The position numbers were made by a program, and so were the translations under genes. A stretch of DNA of 64,000 nt, taken from NCBI RefSeq assembly GCF_002982115.1, contig NZ_CP019980.1, positions 628,001 to 692,000 of the forward strand, read 5' to 3'. Each line of letters opens with the position of its first letter. Position 1 is the stretch's first letter. Below are positions 1-10,033 of the stretch, piece after piece. Below the pieces are notes generated by a model. It did no database searches, had not been told where the DNA came from, and was given only the letters and a program-made list of their open reading frames with translations. The DNA comes from Lysinibacillus sphaericus (GTDB lineage: Bacteria; Bacillota; Bacilli; Bacillales_A; Planococcaceae).

Positions 1-1
1 A

Positions 2-916
2 GCGAAAGAGCATAAACATACAGTTATGATGGGTCGTACACATGGTGTACATGCTGAACCAACAACGTTCGGTTTAAAATTAGGCTTATGGTATGAAGAA
101 ATGAAACGTAACTTAGAACGCTTTGAAGCAGCTGCTCAAGTGATTGAAACAGGTAAAATGTCTGGTGCAGTTGGCACATATGCAAATATCGATCCACGCG
201 TTGAACAATACGTATGTGACAAATTAGGGCTCGCAGCATCACCTATTTCTACACAAACATTACAGCGTGACCGCCATGCACAATATTTAGGCGCTCTTGC
301 ATTAATTGCAACATCAATTGAAAAATTCGCAACTGAAATTCGTGGATTGCAAAAATCAGAAACTCGAGAAGTAGAGGAAGCCTTTGCAAAAGGACAAAAA
401 GGTTCATCTGCTATGCCGCATAAACGCAATCCAATCGGCTCTGAAAACATGGTTGGTATGTCACGTTTAATGCGTGGTTACATGGTAACAGCTTACGAAA
501 ACGTAGCATTATGGCATGAGCGTGATATTTCACATTCATCTGCGGAACGAGTTATTTTACCGGATGCAACGATTACACTGAACTATATGTTAAATCGCTT
601 CGGTAACATCGTGAAAAATTTAACAGTATTCCCTGAAAACATGAAACGTAATATGGGTCGTACATTTGGACTGATTTACTCACAAAGAATTTTATTAGCA
701 CTAATCGATAAAGGGTTAGTACGTGAGGAAGCGTATGATACAGTTCAACCATTAGCGATGCAGGCGTGGGACGAGCAAGTGCAATTCCGTACGTTAGTTG
801 ATGCAAGTGAAAAAATCACTTCTTATTTAACGAAGGAAGAGTTAGATCATTGCTTTGATTACAACTACCACTTACAGCATGTAGATATGATTTTTGAACG
901 TCTTGGACTTAACTAA
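2..916 (+). CDS. purB: Adenylosuccinate lyase, 5'-truncated by window edge
   Basis: Splits SAICAR to AICAR plus fumarate and adenylosuccinate to AMP plus fumarate, so it acts in both the common and the AMP branch of purine synthesis. The reading frame is open to the left edge ([17 protein letters not shown]...), so the N-terminal part lies outside; about 304 residues are visible. The fumarase/lyase superfamily signature [11 protein letters not shown] with the mobile serine loop is present near the middle, and [13 protein letters not shown] is typical of PurB. It is the first visible gene of the pur operon; a 128-bp gap with a long stem-loop separates it from purC. Confidence 0.97.
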   Translation, partial: AKEHKHTVMMGRTHGVHAEPTTFGLKLGLWYEEMKRNLERFEAAAQVIETGKMSGAVGTYANIDPRVEQYVCDKLGLAASPISTQTLQRDRHAQYLGALALIATSIEKFATEIRGLQKSETREVEEAFAKGQKGSSAMPHKRNPIGSENMVGMSRLMRGYMVTAYENVALWHERDISHSSAERVILPDATITLNYMLNRFGNIVKNLTVFPENMKRNMGRTFGLIYSQRILLALIDKGLVREEAYDTVQPLAMQAWDEQVQFRTLVDASEKITSYLTKEELDHCFDYNYHLQHVDMIFERLGLN

Positions 917-951
917 CAGTATTGAATCGATAGACAGTTAGTGCCACGACG

Positions 952-1000
952 GATGTTACGGGTTTTGAATCATACTTCAAGATTCAAAATCCATAACATC
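952..1000 (+). other. Long stem-loop between purB and purC
   Basis: Positions 952-971 pair with 981-1000 over 20 bp with a single mismatch (959/993) and one G-U pair, leaving a 9-nt loop. Outer bases 947-951 (CGACG) and CGTCG at 1004-1008 could extend it. There is no T-run after it, so it does not look like an intrinsic terminator. An intra-operon mRNA processing or stabilising element is an inference. Confidence 0.6.
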
Positions 1001-1044
1001 AATACGTCGAGGCGTATTTCATAATAATCTGGGGGAATGACGAA

Positions 1045-1755
1045 ATGACGAAAGACCAACTTTTGTATGAAGGTAAAGCAAAAAAATTATATGCAACAGA
1101 AGATCCTACAATACTTTTAGTTGAATATAAGGATAGTGCAACAGCATTTAACGGTGAGAAAAAAGAGGAAATTGACGGGAAAGGCGTTTTAAATAATCGC
1201 ATTACTTCATTAATTTTCGAAAAATTAAAAGCTAACGGAATTGCGTCACATTTCGTAAAACAATTGTCTGCTACAGAACAACTAGTGAAAAAGGTTGAAA
1301 TCATTCCAATTGAAGTTGTTGTTCGTAACATAGCTGCAGGTAGCTTAGCAAAACGCCTTGGTTTAGAAGAAGGCACACCATTAAAACGCTCAATCGTAGA
1401 ATTCTATTACAAGGATGATGCATTAGGCGATCCATTTATCACAACGGAGCATATTGATGTACTTGACCTTGCAACACCAGAAGAAGTAACAGCGATGTAT
1501 GACGGTGCATTAGCTGTGAACAAAGTACTCCAACCAATTTTTGCTGATGTGGATGTCACGCTAATTGACTTTAAACTTGAATTTGGCCGTGATACGAACG
1601 GAGATGTATTATTGGCAGATGAAATCTCACCAGATACATGCAGACTTTGGGATACAAAAACAAAGCAAAAGTTGGACAAAGATGTCTTTCGTCGAGACCT
1701 TGGTAATTTAACTGAAGTATACACTATTATTCTTTCTAGACTCGGAGGCAAATAA
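1045..1755 (+). CDS. purC: Phosphoribosylaminoimidazole-succinocarboxamide synthase (SAICAR synthetase)
   Basis: Joins aspartate to CAIR using ATP, giving SAICAR. The 236-aa length is normal for a stand-alone bacterial PurC. The N-terminus (LLYEGKAKKLYAT), VVRNIAAGSLAKRLG in the middle and LADEISPDTCRLWD near residue 195 are the family's signature segments. The ATG at 1045 follows a GGGGG Shine-Dalgarno stretch at 1031-1035; an earlier ATG at 1037 is out of frame. purS starts 2 bp after its stop, so the two are cotranscribed. Confidence 0.97.
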   Translation: MTKDQLLYEGKAKKLYATEDPTILLVEYKDSATAFNGEKKEEIDGKGVLNNRITSLIFEKLKANGIASHFVKQLSATEQLVKKVEIIPIEVVVRNIAAGSLAKRLGLEEGTPLKRSIVEFYYKDDALGDPFITTEHIDVLDLATPEEVTAMYDGALAVNKVLQPIFADVDVTLIDFKLEFGRDTNGDVLLADEISPDTCRLWDTKTKQKLDKDVFRRDLGNLTEVYTIILSRLGGK

Positions 1756-1757
1756 CA

Positions 1758-2006
1758 ATGAAAAAAGTTAAAATTTACGTAACATTACGTGAGAGTATTC
1801 TAGATCCACAAGGTTCAGCAGTACAAGGTTCTTTAGCGAAAATGGGCTACGGTGAAGTAGAAGATTTACGTATCGGTAAATATCTTGAACTAACTGTCGG
1901 AGATTCTGCGCGCGATATTGATACTCTAGTAAAAGAAATGTGTGAAAAAGTTTTAACAAATGTAGTAATTGAGGACTACCGTTACGAAGTCGAGGAGGCT
2001 AACTAA
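1758..2006 (+). CDS. purS: Phosphoribosylformylglycinamidine synthase subunit PurS
   Basis: Small structural subunit (82 aa) of the three-part FGAM synthase PurS/PurQ/PurL found in Firmicutes and archaea. It bridges the glutaminase PurQ and the synthetase PurL and helps ammonia transfer. The sequence is a typical compact alpha/beta protein ([19 protein letters not shown]... and [15 protein letters not shown]). It is packed 2 bp after purC and 2 bp before purQ, which implies translational coupling. Confidence 0.96.
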   Translation: MKKVKIYVTLRESILDPQGSAVQGSLAKMGYGEVEDLRIGKYLELTVGDSARDIDTLVKEMCEKVLTNVVIEDYRYEVEEAN

Positions 2007-2008
2007 TC

Positions 2009-2692
2009 ATGAAATTCGCAGTACTCGTATTCCCTGGGTCAAACTGTGACATCGATATGTATCATGCGATTAAAGACGAACTAGGTGAAGAAGTAGAATA
2101 TGTATGGCACGCAGAAACAGATTTAAGTGGCTTTGACGGTATTCTAGTACCAGGCGGCTTCTCTTATGGTGACTATTTACGTTGTGGCGCTATGGCAAAC
2201 CAATCCAATATTATGGCAGAAGTAAAAAAAGCAGCAGATGCGGGTAAGCCAGTCTTGGGTGTTTGTAACGGGTTCCAAATTCTAACAGAAGTAGGCTTAT
2301 TACCAGGTGCTTTACTACGTAATAAAAACCTAAAATTCATGTGTCGTACAATACAGCTTAAAGTTGAAAACAACAATACATTATTCACAAATCAATATGA
2401 GCAAGGTCAAGTAATCAATATTCCAATCGCACACGGTGAAGGTAACTATTATTGTGACGAGGAAACATTACAAAAACTAAAAGATAACAATCAAATTGTG
2501 TTCACATACTCAGGAGAAAATCCAAACGGTTCTTTAGAAGATATCGCAGGGATTATTAACGAGCGCGGAAATGTATTAGGAATGATGCCTCACCCAGAAC
2601 GAGCTGTCGATGCACTTGTGGGCGGAGCCGATGGTCTAGCAGTATTCAAATCAATTGTGAAGCAGTGGAGGGAAAATCATGTCAACAACTAA
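2009..2692 (+). CDS. purQ: Phosphoribosylformylglycinamidine synthase subunit PurQ (glutaminase)
   Basis: Class I glutamine amidotransferase subunit (227 aa) that releases ammonia from glutamine for FGAM synthesis. The nucleophile elbow GVCNGFQIL carries the catalytic Cys near residue 86, and the His/Glu of the triad lie in [10 protein letters not shown] near the C-terminus. [14 protein letters not shown] at the N-terminus is characteristic of PurQ. A GAGGAGG ribosome site precedes the ATG. The end overlaps the start of purL by 14 bp. Confidence 0.97.
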   Translation: MKFAVLVFPGSNCDIDMYHAIKDELGEEVEYVWHAETDLSGFDGILVPGGFSYGDYLRCGAMANQSNIMAEVKKAADAGKPVLGVCNGFQILTEVGLLPGALLRNKNLKFMCRTIQLKVENNNTLFTNQYEQGQVINIPIAHGEGNYYCDEETLQKLKDNNQIVFTYSGENPNGSLEDIAGIINERGNVLGMMPHPERAVDALVGGADGLAVFKSIVKQWRENHVNN

Positions 2693-4913
2693 GTTTGAGC
2701 CAACAGCACAGCAAATTAAAGATGAAAAGCTATACGCTGGAATGGGGATGTCAGACGAAGAATTTGCAATGGTAGAAGGTATTCTAGGTCGCCTACCAAA
2801 CTGGACAGAGACAGGTCTTTTCTCAGTAATGTGGTCTGAACACTGCTCATATAAAAATTCAAAACCAGTATTACGTAAATTCCCAACAAAAGGGCCACAA
2901 GTATTACAAGGTCCTGGTGAAGGTGCAGGGATTGTAGATATTGGTGATGAGCAAGCCGTTGTATTTAAAATGGAATCACATAACCACCCTTCGGCAATCG
3001 AGCCGTATCAAGGTGCAGCAACAGGTGTTGGCGGTATTATTCGCGATGTATTCTCAATGGGTGCACGTCCAATTGCGATGCTAAACTCATTACGCTTCGG
3101 AGAGTTAAAATCAGCACGTGGTAAATATTTATTCGAAGAAGTAGTTGCTGGTATTGCTGGCTATGGTAACTGTATCGGGATTCCAACTGTTGGTGGCGAA
3201 ATTCAATTCGACCCTTGCTACGAAGGTAATCCATTAGTAAATGCAATGTGTGTTGGGCTAATTGATCACAAGGATATTCAACGTGGTATTGCTGCGGGTG
3301 TAGGAAATACAGTGATGTACGTAGGAGCAAAAACAGGTCGTGATGGTATCCATGGAGCGACGTTTGCCTCTGAAGAATTAACAGAGGAATCAGAAAATCA
3401 ACGTCCAGCTGTGCAAGTAGGGGACCCATTTATGGAAAAACTACTACTTGAAGCTTGTTTAGAAGTTGTAAAATCTGATGCGCTAGTTGGTATTCAAGAT
3501 ATGGGTGCTGCGGGTCTTACTTCATCTTCAGCAGAGATGGCTTCTAAAGCTGGATCTGGTGTAGAAATGAACCTAGATTTAGTACCACAACGTGAAACAG
3601 GTATGACTGCATATGAGATGATGTTATCTGAATCTCAAGAACGTATGTTATTAGTTGTGAAAAAAGGTCGCGAAGATGAAATTAAAGCGATTTTCGATAA
3701 ATATGATTTAGATGCAGTAGCAATTGGTGTTGTAACAGATGATAAAATGTTGCGTTTACTGCACAAAGGTGAAGTTGTGGCGAATGTACCAGCAGATGCA
3801 TTAGCAGAAGATGCGCCAGTTTATCATAAGCCATCTGCTGAGCCTGCATACTACGCACAGTTCCAAGCAATGGACAATGCAGAACCAGTTGTAACAGATT
3901 ATAAAGAAACGTTAAACGCATTGTTACAAGCACCTACGATTGCTTCAAAAGAATGGGTTTACGATCAATACGATTATCAAGTTCGTACATCAACAGTTGT
4001 AGCACCTGGTTCAGATGCTGCAGTTATCCGTGTACGTGGCACAAATAAAGGTCTTGCGATGACTACAGACTGTAACTCTCGCTACATTTACCTTGATCCT
4101 GAAGTGGGCGGCGCGATTGCAGTAGCAGAAGCAGCGCGTAATATTGTCGCAACGGGTGGTACACCACTTGCTATTACAGACTGCTTAAACTTTGGTAATC
4201 CAGAGAAGCCAGAAATTTTCTGGCAAATTGAAAAATCTGCCGATGGTATTTCAGCAGCATGTACTGCACTCAATGCACCAGTAATCGGTGGTAACGTTTC
4301 TTTATACAATGAACGTTCCGGTGAAGCCGTTTATCCAACACCAACAATCGGTATGGTAGGTCTAATCGAAGACTTAGCACATGTAACAACGCAAGATGTG
4401 AAAGCAGCTGGCGATGTAGTATTTGTTATCGGTGAAACGAATACTGAATTTGGTGGTTCAGAACTTCAAAAATTATTAAATAACGGTGTCATCTCAGGAA
4501 AAGCACCTGCTATTAACCTAGAAGTAGAAGCAGCTCGTCAACAAGCATTGTTGAAAGCAATTAAAGCTGGACTTGTACAATCTGCACATGACGTAGCAGA
4601 GGGTGGTCTTGCTGTAGCACTTGCAGAAACGACATTTGGTGCACAAGGTTTAGGCATTGATGTAACACTAACAGGCTCTGCAACAACGGCTTTATTCAGT
4701 GAAACACAATTCCGTTTCGTTGTAACAGTCAAAGAAGAAAATGCAACTGCATTTGTAGAAACTGTAAAAGATGCACAAAAAATCGGTGTCGTAACAAACG
4801 ATGCGCTTGTTAAAATCAACGGTGACAACGGTGTGCTTGTAGAAGGTACAGTGGAGGAATTCCGTTCTAGTTGGAAAGGAGCAATCCCATGCTTGCTGAA
4901 CTCAGAGGCTTAA
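2679..4913 (+). CDS. purL: Phosphoribosylformylglycinamidine synthase subunit PurL
   Basis: Synthetase subunit (744 aa, the usual length of small PurL) that converts FGAR plus ammonia to FGAM using ATP. It contains the duplicated AIR-synthase fold. Recognisable segments are [12 protein letters not shown] near residue 50, [21 protein letters not shown] near residue 95, and [14 protein letters not shown] near residue 275. The ATG at 2679 lies inside purQ and follows a GGAGGG site. The 3' end overlaps purF by 25 bp, continuing the tight purC-purF run. Confidence 0.97.
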   Translation: MSTTKFEPTAQQIKDEKLYAGMGMSDEEFAMVEGILGRLPNWTETGLFSVMWSEHCSYKNSKPVLRKFPTKGPQVLQGPGEGAGIVDIGDEQAVVFKMESHNHPSAIEPYQGAATGVGGIIRDVFSMGARPIAMLNSLRFGELKSARGKYLFEEVVAGIAGYGNCIGIPTVGGEIQFDPCYEGNPLVNAMCVGLIDHKDIQRGIAAGVGNTVMYVGAKTGRDGIHGATFASEELTEESENQRPAVQVGDPFMEKLLLEACLEVVKSDALVGIQDMGAAGLTSSSAEMASKAGSGVEMNLDLVPQRETGMTAYEMMLSESQERMLLVVKKGREDEIKAIFDKYDLDAVAIGVVTDDKMLRLLHKGEVVANVPADALAEDAPVYHKPSAEPAYYAQFQAMDNAEPVVTDYKETLNALLQAPTIASKEWVYDQYDYQVRTSTVVAPGSDAAVIRVRGTNKGLAMTTDCNSRYIYLDPEVGGAIAVAEAARNIVATGGTPLAITDCLNFGNPEKPEIFWQIEKSADGISAACTALNAPVIGGNVSLYNERSGEAVYPTPTIGMVGLIEDLAHVTTQDVKAAGDVVFVIGETNTEFGGSELQKLLNNGVISGKAPAINLEVEAARQQALLKAIKAGLVQSAHDVAEGGLAVALAETTFGAQGLGIDVTLTGSATTALFSETQFRFVVTVKEENATAFVETVKDAQKIGVVTNDALVKINGDNGVLVEGTVEEFRSSWKGAIPCLLNSEA

Positions 4914-6313
4914 ACGAAGAATGTGGGGTGTTTGGTATTTGGGGTAACCCAAATCCAGCACACCTTAGTTATTACGGGCTTCATGCTCTTCAACACCGTG
5001 GACAAGAAGGTGCTGGTATCGTCGTTTCTGACGGTCTACACCTGCGCGCGGTGAAAGGCGAAGGATTAGTAAATGATGTTTTCAACGAAGAGAAATTAAA
5101 AGCAGTGGACGGAAAAGCGGCAATTGCCCATGTTCGTTATACGACTGCTGGCGGTGGCGGAATCGAAAATGTACAGCCATTACTATTTCATTCATCAACA
5201 GGTAGCCTTTCAATTGCTCATAACGGTAACTTAGTCAATGCGACACACTTAAAACAGTATTTAGAGCGTCAAGGTAGTATTTTCCACTCTAGCTCAGATA
5301 CAGAAGTGTTAGCGCATCTTATTAAGAAAAGCTCGCATTCACCATTCCGAGCAAAGGTGAAAAATGCCCTTTCGTTATTAAAGGGAGCGTATTCATTCTT
5401 AATTATGACCAAAGATGAAATGCTTGTTGCACGTGATCCACATGGTCTACGTCCTCTATCTCTTGGAAAACTAGGAGACGGTTGGGTTGTTGCTTCTGAA
5501 ACTTGTGCTTTTGATTTAATAGGAGCAGAGTTTATACGTTCTGTGGAACCAGGGGAATTATTAATAATAAACGATGAAGGTGTAAAATCAGATCGTTTTG
5601 CAGATATGGAAAATCGCGCAATGTGTGCGATGGAGTATGTATACTTAGCACGTCCTGATTCCGATATTGATGGCATTAATGTGCATATGGCACGTAAACG
5701 TATGGGGAAACAACTCGCACGTGAATGCGCACATATTGAAGCGGATGTCGTAACTGGTGTACCTGACTCAAGTATTTCAGCAGCAATTGGCTTTGCTGAA
5801 GAAAGCGGTATTCCATATGAGCTAGGGTTAATAAAAAATCGTTATGTTGGTCGTACATTTATTCAACCGACCCAAGAATTGCGTGAACGTGGTGTAAAAA
5901 TGAAGCTGTCACCTGTTGTGCAAGTTGTCAAAGGGAAACGCGTTGTAATGGTGGATGATTCAATTGTTCGTGGTACAACATCACGCCGTATTGTCAAAAT
6001 GCTAAAGGATGCAGGTGCAGCAGAGGTGCATGTTGTGATTTCTTCTCCACCAATGACGGATCCTTGTTATTACGGTATTGATACTTCAACACATGAAGAG
6101 TTGATTGCTTCGAGCCATAGTGTGGATGAAATAAGAGACGCAATTGGTGCTGATTCACTAACATTCCTTTCAGTTGAAGGCATGGTCGAAACGATTGCAC
6201 GTCCATTTGAGGATGAAAATAAAGGTCTTTGCTTAGCATGTTTTACAAGCAAATACCCAACAGAAATTTTCCCAGATACAATCTTACCACACGAAAAAGA
6301 ACTGTTACGCTAA
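4889..6313 (+). CDS. purF: Amidophosphoribosyltransferase
   Basis: Committed step of purine synthesis: PRPP plus glutamine gives phosphoribosylamine. The start is placed at ATG 4889 ([16 protein letters not shown]), which follows GGAAAGGAG; a TTG 18 bp upstream is in frame but has no ribosome site and would add a non-homologous tail. Residues 1-11 match the cleaved propeptide of Bacillus PurF, leaving Cys12 as the N-terminal nucleophile. The PRPP loop [13 protein letters not shown] lies near residue 355. Cys residues near the C-terminus (CLAC) fit the 4Fe-4S cluster of the B. subtilis-type enzyme. 474 aa. Confidence 0.97.
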   Translation: MLAELRGLNEECGVFGIWGNPNPAHLSYYGLHALQHRGQEGAGIVVSDGLHLRAVKGEGLVNDVFNEEKLKAVDGKAAIAHVRYTTAGGGGIENVQPLLFHSSTGSLSIAHNGNLVNATHLKQYLERQGSIFHSSSDTEVLAHLIKKSSHSPFRAKVKNALSLLKGAYSFLIMTKDEMLVARDPHGLRPLSLGKLGDGWVVASETCAFDLIGAEFIRSVEPGELLIINDEGVKSDRFADMENRAMCAMEYVYLARPDSDIDGINVHMARKRMGKQLARECAHIEADVVTGVPDSSISAAIGFAEESGIPYELGLIKNRYVGRTFIQPTQELRERGVKMKLSPVVQVVKGKRVVMVDDSIVRGTTSRRIVKMLKDAGAAEVHVVISSPPMTDPCYYGIDTSTHEELIASSHSVDEIRDAIGADSLTFLSVEGMVETIARPFEDENKGLCLACFTSKYPTEIFPDTILPHEKELLR

Positions 6314-6340
6314 GTGTATGTTAATCAATAAAGCCTTGTT

Positions 6341-6373
6341 GGAGTACCCACATTCAAACGATGTTGGGTATCC
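6341..6373 (+). other. Stem-loop between purF and purM
   Basis: Positions 6341-6353 pair with 6361-6373 (GGA-TACCCA-CAT against ATG-TGGGTA-TCC, one bulge on each side) around a 7-nt loop. No T-tract follows. It sits 27 bp after the purF stop in a 188-bp gap. Its role is not evident: an intra-operon processing or partial attenuation site is possible. Confidence 0.5.
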
Positions 6374-6501
6374 TCTAAAGGTGAAAATGACATTGAGTTA
6401 GGATTGATATTCCCAGCATGATGTTGAACATAATTTTGTACGATTCTCTATATGTAAAAGTTAGGGATTTGTGCTGAATTAATTTAAAGGAGGATCTCTG
6501 C

Positions 6502-7557
6502 ATGTCAAAAGCATATGAACAAGCAGGTGTAAATATTGAAGCGGGCTACGAAGCTGTTAAACGAATGAAGTCTCACGTTGAACGTACGAATCGACTAGGT
6601 GTGATGGGTACATTTGGAGGCTTTGGTGGTATGTTTGACTTGTCAGAACTAAATCTTAAAGAACCTGTTTTAATTTCAGGGACAGATGGTGTTGGGACAA
6701 AATTAAAATTAGCTTTCATGGTAGACAAGCACGATACAATTGGCGTGGACTGTGTTGCTATGTGTGTAAACGATATTGTAGCGCAAGGTGCAGAACCACT
6801 TTACTTTTTAGATTACGTGGCACTTGGTAAAGCAGAACCAGCGAAAATTGAACAAATCGTCAAAGGTGTTGCAGATGGCTGTGTGCAATCTGGTGCTGCT
6901 TTAATCGGTGGTGAGACTGCGGAAATGCCAGGTCTTTATGAAGAAGATGAGTATGATTTAGCAGGATTTGCTGTAGGCGCTTGTGAAAAATCAGCAATCG
7001 TAACAGGTGAAAAAATTGTTGAAGGTGATGTGCTTATTGGATTAGCGTCAAGCGGCGTCCATTCGAACGGCTATTCATTAGTGCGTAAAATCGTGTTTGC
7101 TGACAACGGCTATGCAGTGGATGCAGTTGTTGAAGGCTTCGAAGACTTAGGCCCAATTGGTGAAGCACTGTTAGTCCCAACTAAATTATATGCAAAACCA
7201 GTTCTTGCAACATTAAAAGCGGCTGATGTGCATGGTTGTGCACATGTAACGGGTGGCGGTTTCTATGAGAACTTACCACGTATGATGCCAGAAGGCTTAG
7301 CAACAGAAATTGACCTAGGTTCTTGGCCGGTTCTTCGTATTTTCGAATTTTTAAAAGAAAAAGGTCAGCTTGAAGATAAAGATTTATATAATGTCTTCAA
7401 TATGGGCATTGGTTTCGTATTGGCTGTACCAGCAGCAGAAGCAGATAAAGTTATTGCTACAGCAGAAGCGAATGGTGAAAAAGCATACAAAATCGGTCGC
7501 GTTGTGAAAGGCGAGGGCGTTGTATTTAACGGCTCACATGATGGGAGCTTAGTGTAA
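6502..7557 (+). CDS. purM: Phosphoribosylformylglycinamidine cyclo-ligase (AIR synthetase)
   Basis: ATP-dependent closure of the imidazole ring, FGAM to AIR. 351 aa, as expected. Family segments are [16 protein letters not shown] near residue 60, [25 protein letters not shown] near residue 85, and the C-terminal [24 protein letters not shown] precedes the ATG. Its stop TAA shares an A with the purN ATG (1-bp overlap), so translation is coupled. Confidence 0.97.
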   Translation: MSKAYEQAGVNIEAGYEAVKRMKSHVERTNRLGVMGTFGGFGGMFDLSELNLKEPVLISGTDGVGTKLKLAFMVDKHDTIGVDCVAMCVNDIVAQGAEPLYFLDYVALGKAEPAKIEQIVKGVADGCVQSGAALIGGETAEMPGLYEEDEYDLAGFAVGACEKSAIVTGEKIVEGDVLIGLASSGVHSNGYSLVRKIVFADNGYAVDAVVEGFEDLGPIGEALLVPTKLYAKPVLATLKAADVHGCAHVTGGGFYENLPRMMPEGLATEIDLGSWPVLRIFEFLKEKGQLEDKDLYNVFNMGIGFVLAVPAAEADKVIATAEANGEKAYKIGRVVKGEGVVFNGSHDGSLV

Positions 7558-8126
7558 TGATTGCACCAGTAAAAATTGCCGTCTTTGCTTCAGGGAGCGG
7601 CAGTAATTTCCAAGCGATTCAAGAAGCGATTGAACGTGGCGAACTACATGCTAAAGTGGAGCTTGTTGTGACAGATAAGCCTGCTGCATTTGTTGTGACG
7701 CGTGCTGAAAAATTTGGTATCCCCGTCCTAGCTTTAAATCCAAAAGAATTTGCATCGAAAGCAGACTACGAAACGGCGATTATTGAAGCCTTACGTGAAT
7801 GTGGTGTGCAGTGGATTGTACTTGCAGGGTATATGCGTCTAATTAGCGAAGTATTATTGGCGGCATATCCACAGCGTATTGTGAATATCCACCCTTCACT
7901 GTTACCATCCTTCCCAGGCAAAGATGCGATTGGACAAGCAATTGCACATGGTGTGAAAGTGACGGGTGTTACGGTGCATTTTGTAGATGAAGGCATGGAT
8001 ACAGGGCCTATTATTGCACAAGCTGCAGTTGCTGTTATCGAAGGTGATCGTGAGGCAACTGAAATGGCCATTCATCAGCAAGAGCATGTGTTATATACAA
8101 AAGCATTACAACAATTATTAAAGTAA
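7557..8126 (+). CDS. purN: Phosphoribosylglycinamide formyltransferase
   Basis: Transfers a formyl group from 10-formyltetrahydrofolate to GAR. 189 aa. The N-terminal FASGSGSNFQAI is the phosphate-binding loop. The catalytic Asn-His-Asp set is visible as NIHPSLLPSFPG near residue 105 and HFVDEGMDTGPII near residue 140. It starts inside the purM stop codon. A 187-bp gap follows before purH. Confidence 0.97.
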   Translation: MIAPVKIAVFASGSGSNFQAIQEAIERGELHAKVELVVTDKPAAFVVTRAEKFGIPVLALNPKEFASKADYETAIIEALRECGVQWIVLAGYMRLISEVLLAAYPQRIVNIHPSLLPSFPGKDAIGQAIAHGVKVTGVTVHFVDEGMDTGPIIAQAAVAVIEGDREATEMAIHQQEHVLYTKALQQLLK

Positions 8127-8160
8127 TGGATTGGTAGGTAGTTAGGTTTGGCTCATTGTA

Positions 8161-8184
8161 ACAGGAAACGCTAATTGTTCCTGT
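8161..8184 (+). other. Small stem-loop between purN and purH
   Basis: ACAGGAA at 8161-8167 pairs with TTCCTGT at 8178-8184 over 7 bp with a 10-nt loop; no T-run follows. It lies in the 187-bp purN-purH gap, in which I otherwise see only the purH ribosome site. Confidence 0.4.
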
Positions 8185-8313
8185 AAGATTCGCTCAAATC
8201 ATGATGAACTCCGCTCAAGTAGAACGAGTCGTTCAATAAGCACCTAACGCCGCTAAATCAAGATGGATAGATAATTCGTGGCTTTACACGAGACAAATTA
8301 GGAGGATTTCGTT

Positions 8314-9840
8314 GTGACAAAACGTGCATTAATCAGTGTTTCCAATAAAGATGGTATTTTAGAATTTGCCAAAGAATTAGTGGCATTAGGTTATGAAATT
8401 TTATCAACTGGTGGTACAAAAAAAATGTTACAGGACAATAATGTCGCAGTAACAGCAGTGGATGAAGTAACAAAATTCCCAGAAATTTTAGATGGGCGTG
8501 TAAAAACTTTAAATCCAATGATCCACGGTGGACTATTAGGGAAATTCGATGATGCTTCTCATCAAGCGCAAATGAATGAGCATGGAATTGAACCAATTGA
8601 AATTGTTTGTGTTAATCTTTATCCGTTTGTTGAAACAATTTCAAAGCCTAATGTAACATGGGATGATGCCATCGAAAATATCGATATTGGTGGTCCAACA
8701 ATGCTACGTTCAGCAGCTAAAAATCATCAATATGTAACAGTCATTGTAGATAGCAATGACTATGCAACTGTATTAGAAGAATTGAAAGCAACTGGTGCTA
8801 CAACGATTGAAACACGTCGTAAGCTAGCAGCAAAGGTTTTCCGTCACACAGCAGCGTATGATTCTTATATTTCAAATCACTTAACAGAGGAAGCGTTCCC
8901 TGAAAGCCTAACGCTTACTTATGAATTAAAGCAAAACTTACGTTATGGTGAAAATCCTCATCAAAAAGCCGCGTTTTATCAAAAACGTCTTGGTTCGGAT
9001 TTCTCATTAGCTTATGCTACGCAATTACACGGAAAAGAATTATCATACAATAACATTCAAGATGGTAATGCTGCACTTCAAATCGTGAAAGAATTTGAAA
9101 TGCCTGCAGCAGTTGCTGTGAAGCATATGAATCCATGTGGTGTTGGTACAGGTGTAACGCTAGAAGAAGCTTTTGACAAAGCATATGCAGCCGATCCTAC
9201 ATCTATTTTCGGTGGAATTATTGCATTGAACATGGAAGTAGATGCGGCAACGGCAGAAAAGTTAAGCCATATTTTCTTAGAGATTATTATTGCGCCATCT
9301 TTCACGCAAGAAGCATTAGATATTCTTACACAAAAGAAAAATATTCGCTTATTAACAATTCCATTTGAGCAAGCTAAAAAAGATCAATTTAACGTTGTAT
9401 CTGTTGAAGGTGGCTTACTTGTACAAGAGCCAGACAGCTATGGCTTTGGTGATGCAGACATTAAAGTAGTGACAGATAGAGAGCCTACTGACAAAGAATG
9501 GGAAGCATTACAACTTGGCTGGGCTGTAGTTAAACATGTGAAATCAAATGCAATCGTTGTAACAGATTCTCAAATGACATTAGGTGTTGGCGCTGGTCAA
9601 ATGAACCGTGTAGGTGCTGCGAAAATCGCTTTCGAACAAGCTGGTGATAAAGCAAAAGGTGCTGCTTTAGCATCTGACGCATTCTTCCCTATGAGTGATA
9701 CAGTAGAAGCAGCTCATGCGGCAGGAATTACAGCCATTATTCAACCAGGTGGCTCTATTAAAGACCAAGATTCGATTGATAAAGCAAATGAGTACGGCAT
9801 TGCAATGGTGTTTACAGGCGTACGTCACTTCAAGCATTAA
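8314..9840 (+). CDS. purH: Bifunctional AICAR formyltransferase / IMP cyclohydrolase
   Basis: Catalyses the last two steps to IMP. 508 aa with an N-terminal IMP cyclohydrolase (MGS-like) domain (residues 1 to about 145; [24 protein letters not shown]) and a C-terminal AICAR transformylase domain. In the latter KHMNPCGVG carries the conserved Lys-His pair and [13 protein letters not shown] lies near the C-terminus. The start is GTG at 8314, 9 nt after a GGAGG site (8301-8305). It is followed by a terminator-like hairpin rather than directly by purD. Confidence 0.97.
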   Translation: MTKRALISVSNKDGILEFAKELVALGYEILSTGGTKKMLQDNNVAVTAVDEVTKFPEILDGRVKTLNPMIHGGLLGKFDDASHQAQMNEHGIEPIEIVCVNLYPFVETISKPNVTWDDAIENIDIGGPTMLRSAAKNHQYVTVIVDSNDYATVLEELKATGATTIETRRKLAAKVFRHTAAYDSYISNHLTEEAFPESLTLTYELKQNLRYGENPHQKAAFYQKRLGSDFSLAYATQLHGKELSYNNIQDGNAALQIVKEFEMPAAVAVKHMNPCGVGTGVTLEEAFDKAYAADPTSIFGGIIALNMEVDAATAEKLSHIFLEIIIAPSFTQEALDILTQKKNIRLLTIPFEQAKKDQFNVVSVEGGLLVQEPDSYGFGDADIKVVTDREPTDKEWEALQLGWAVVKHVKSNAIVVTDSQMTLGVGAGQMNRVGAAKIAFEQAGDKAKGAALASDAFFPMSDTVEAAHAAGITAIIQPGGSIKDQDSIDKANEYGIAMVFTGVRHFKH

Positions 9841-9892
9841 TCATCGCTATATAAAAATATACAAATAATAAAGGGTTTGTCCTAATAAGGAA

Positions 9893-9930
9893 AATAGTAT
9901 ACTGGGAGCGTTTCTAGTATACTATTTTTT
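9893..9930 (+). terminator. Terminator-like hairpin between purH and purD
   Basis: AATAGTATACT (9893-9903) pairs perfectly with AGTATACTATT (9916-9926). The loop can add four more pairs, two of them wobble, and the 3' side runs into six Ts (9925-9930). It is AT-rich but has the shape of an intrinsic terminator, 53 bp after purH. Read-through, attenuation or a separate purD promoter must explain purD expression. Confidence 0.6.
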
Positions 9931-10033
9931 CTATAAAAGCATATAAATGCTCTAACTCACATGAGGTTCGAAGGATTTACTTAGAGCAGCTTATTAGACA
10001 GCTCTTACTCTTAAAGAGGAGGATACACTAATT

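Noticed and set aside
573-806. Numerous 60-130-aa antisense frames across the purine genes
   Set aside because: They mirror strongly conserved plus-strand genes, lack ribosome sites and have low-complexity composition.
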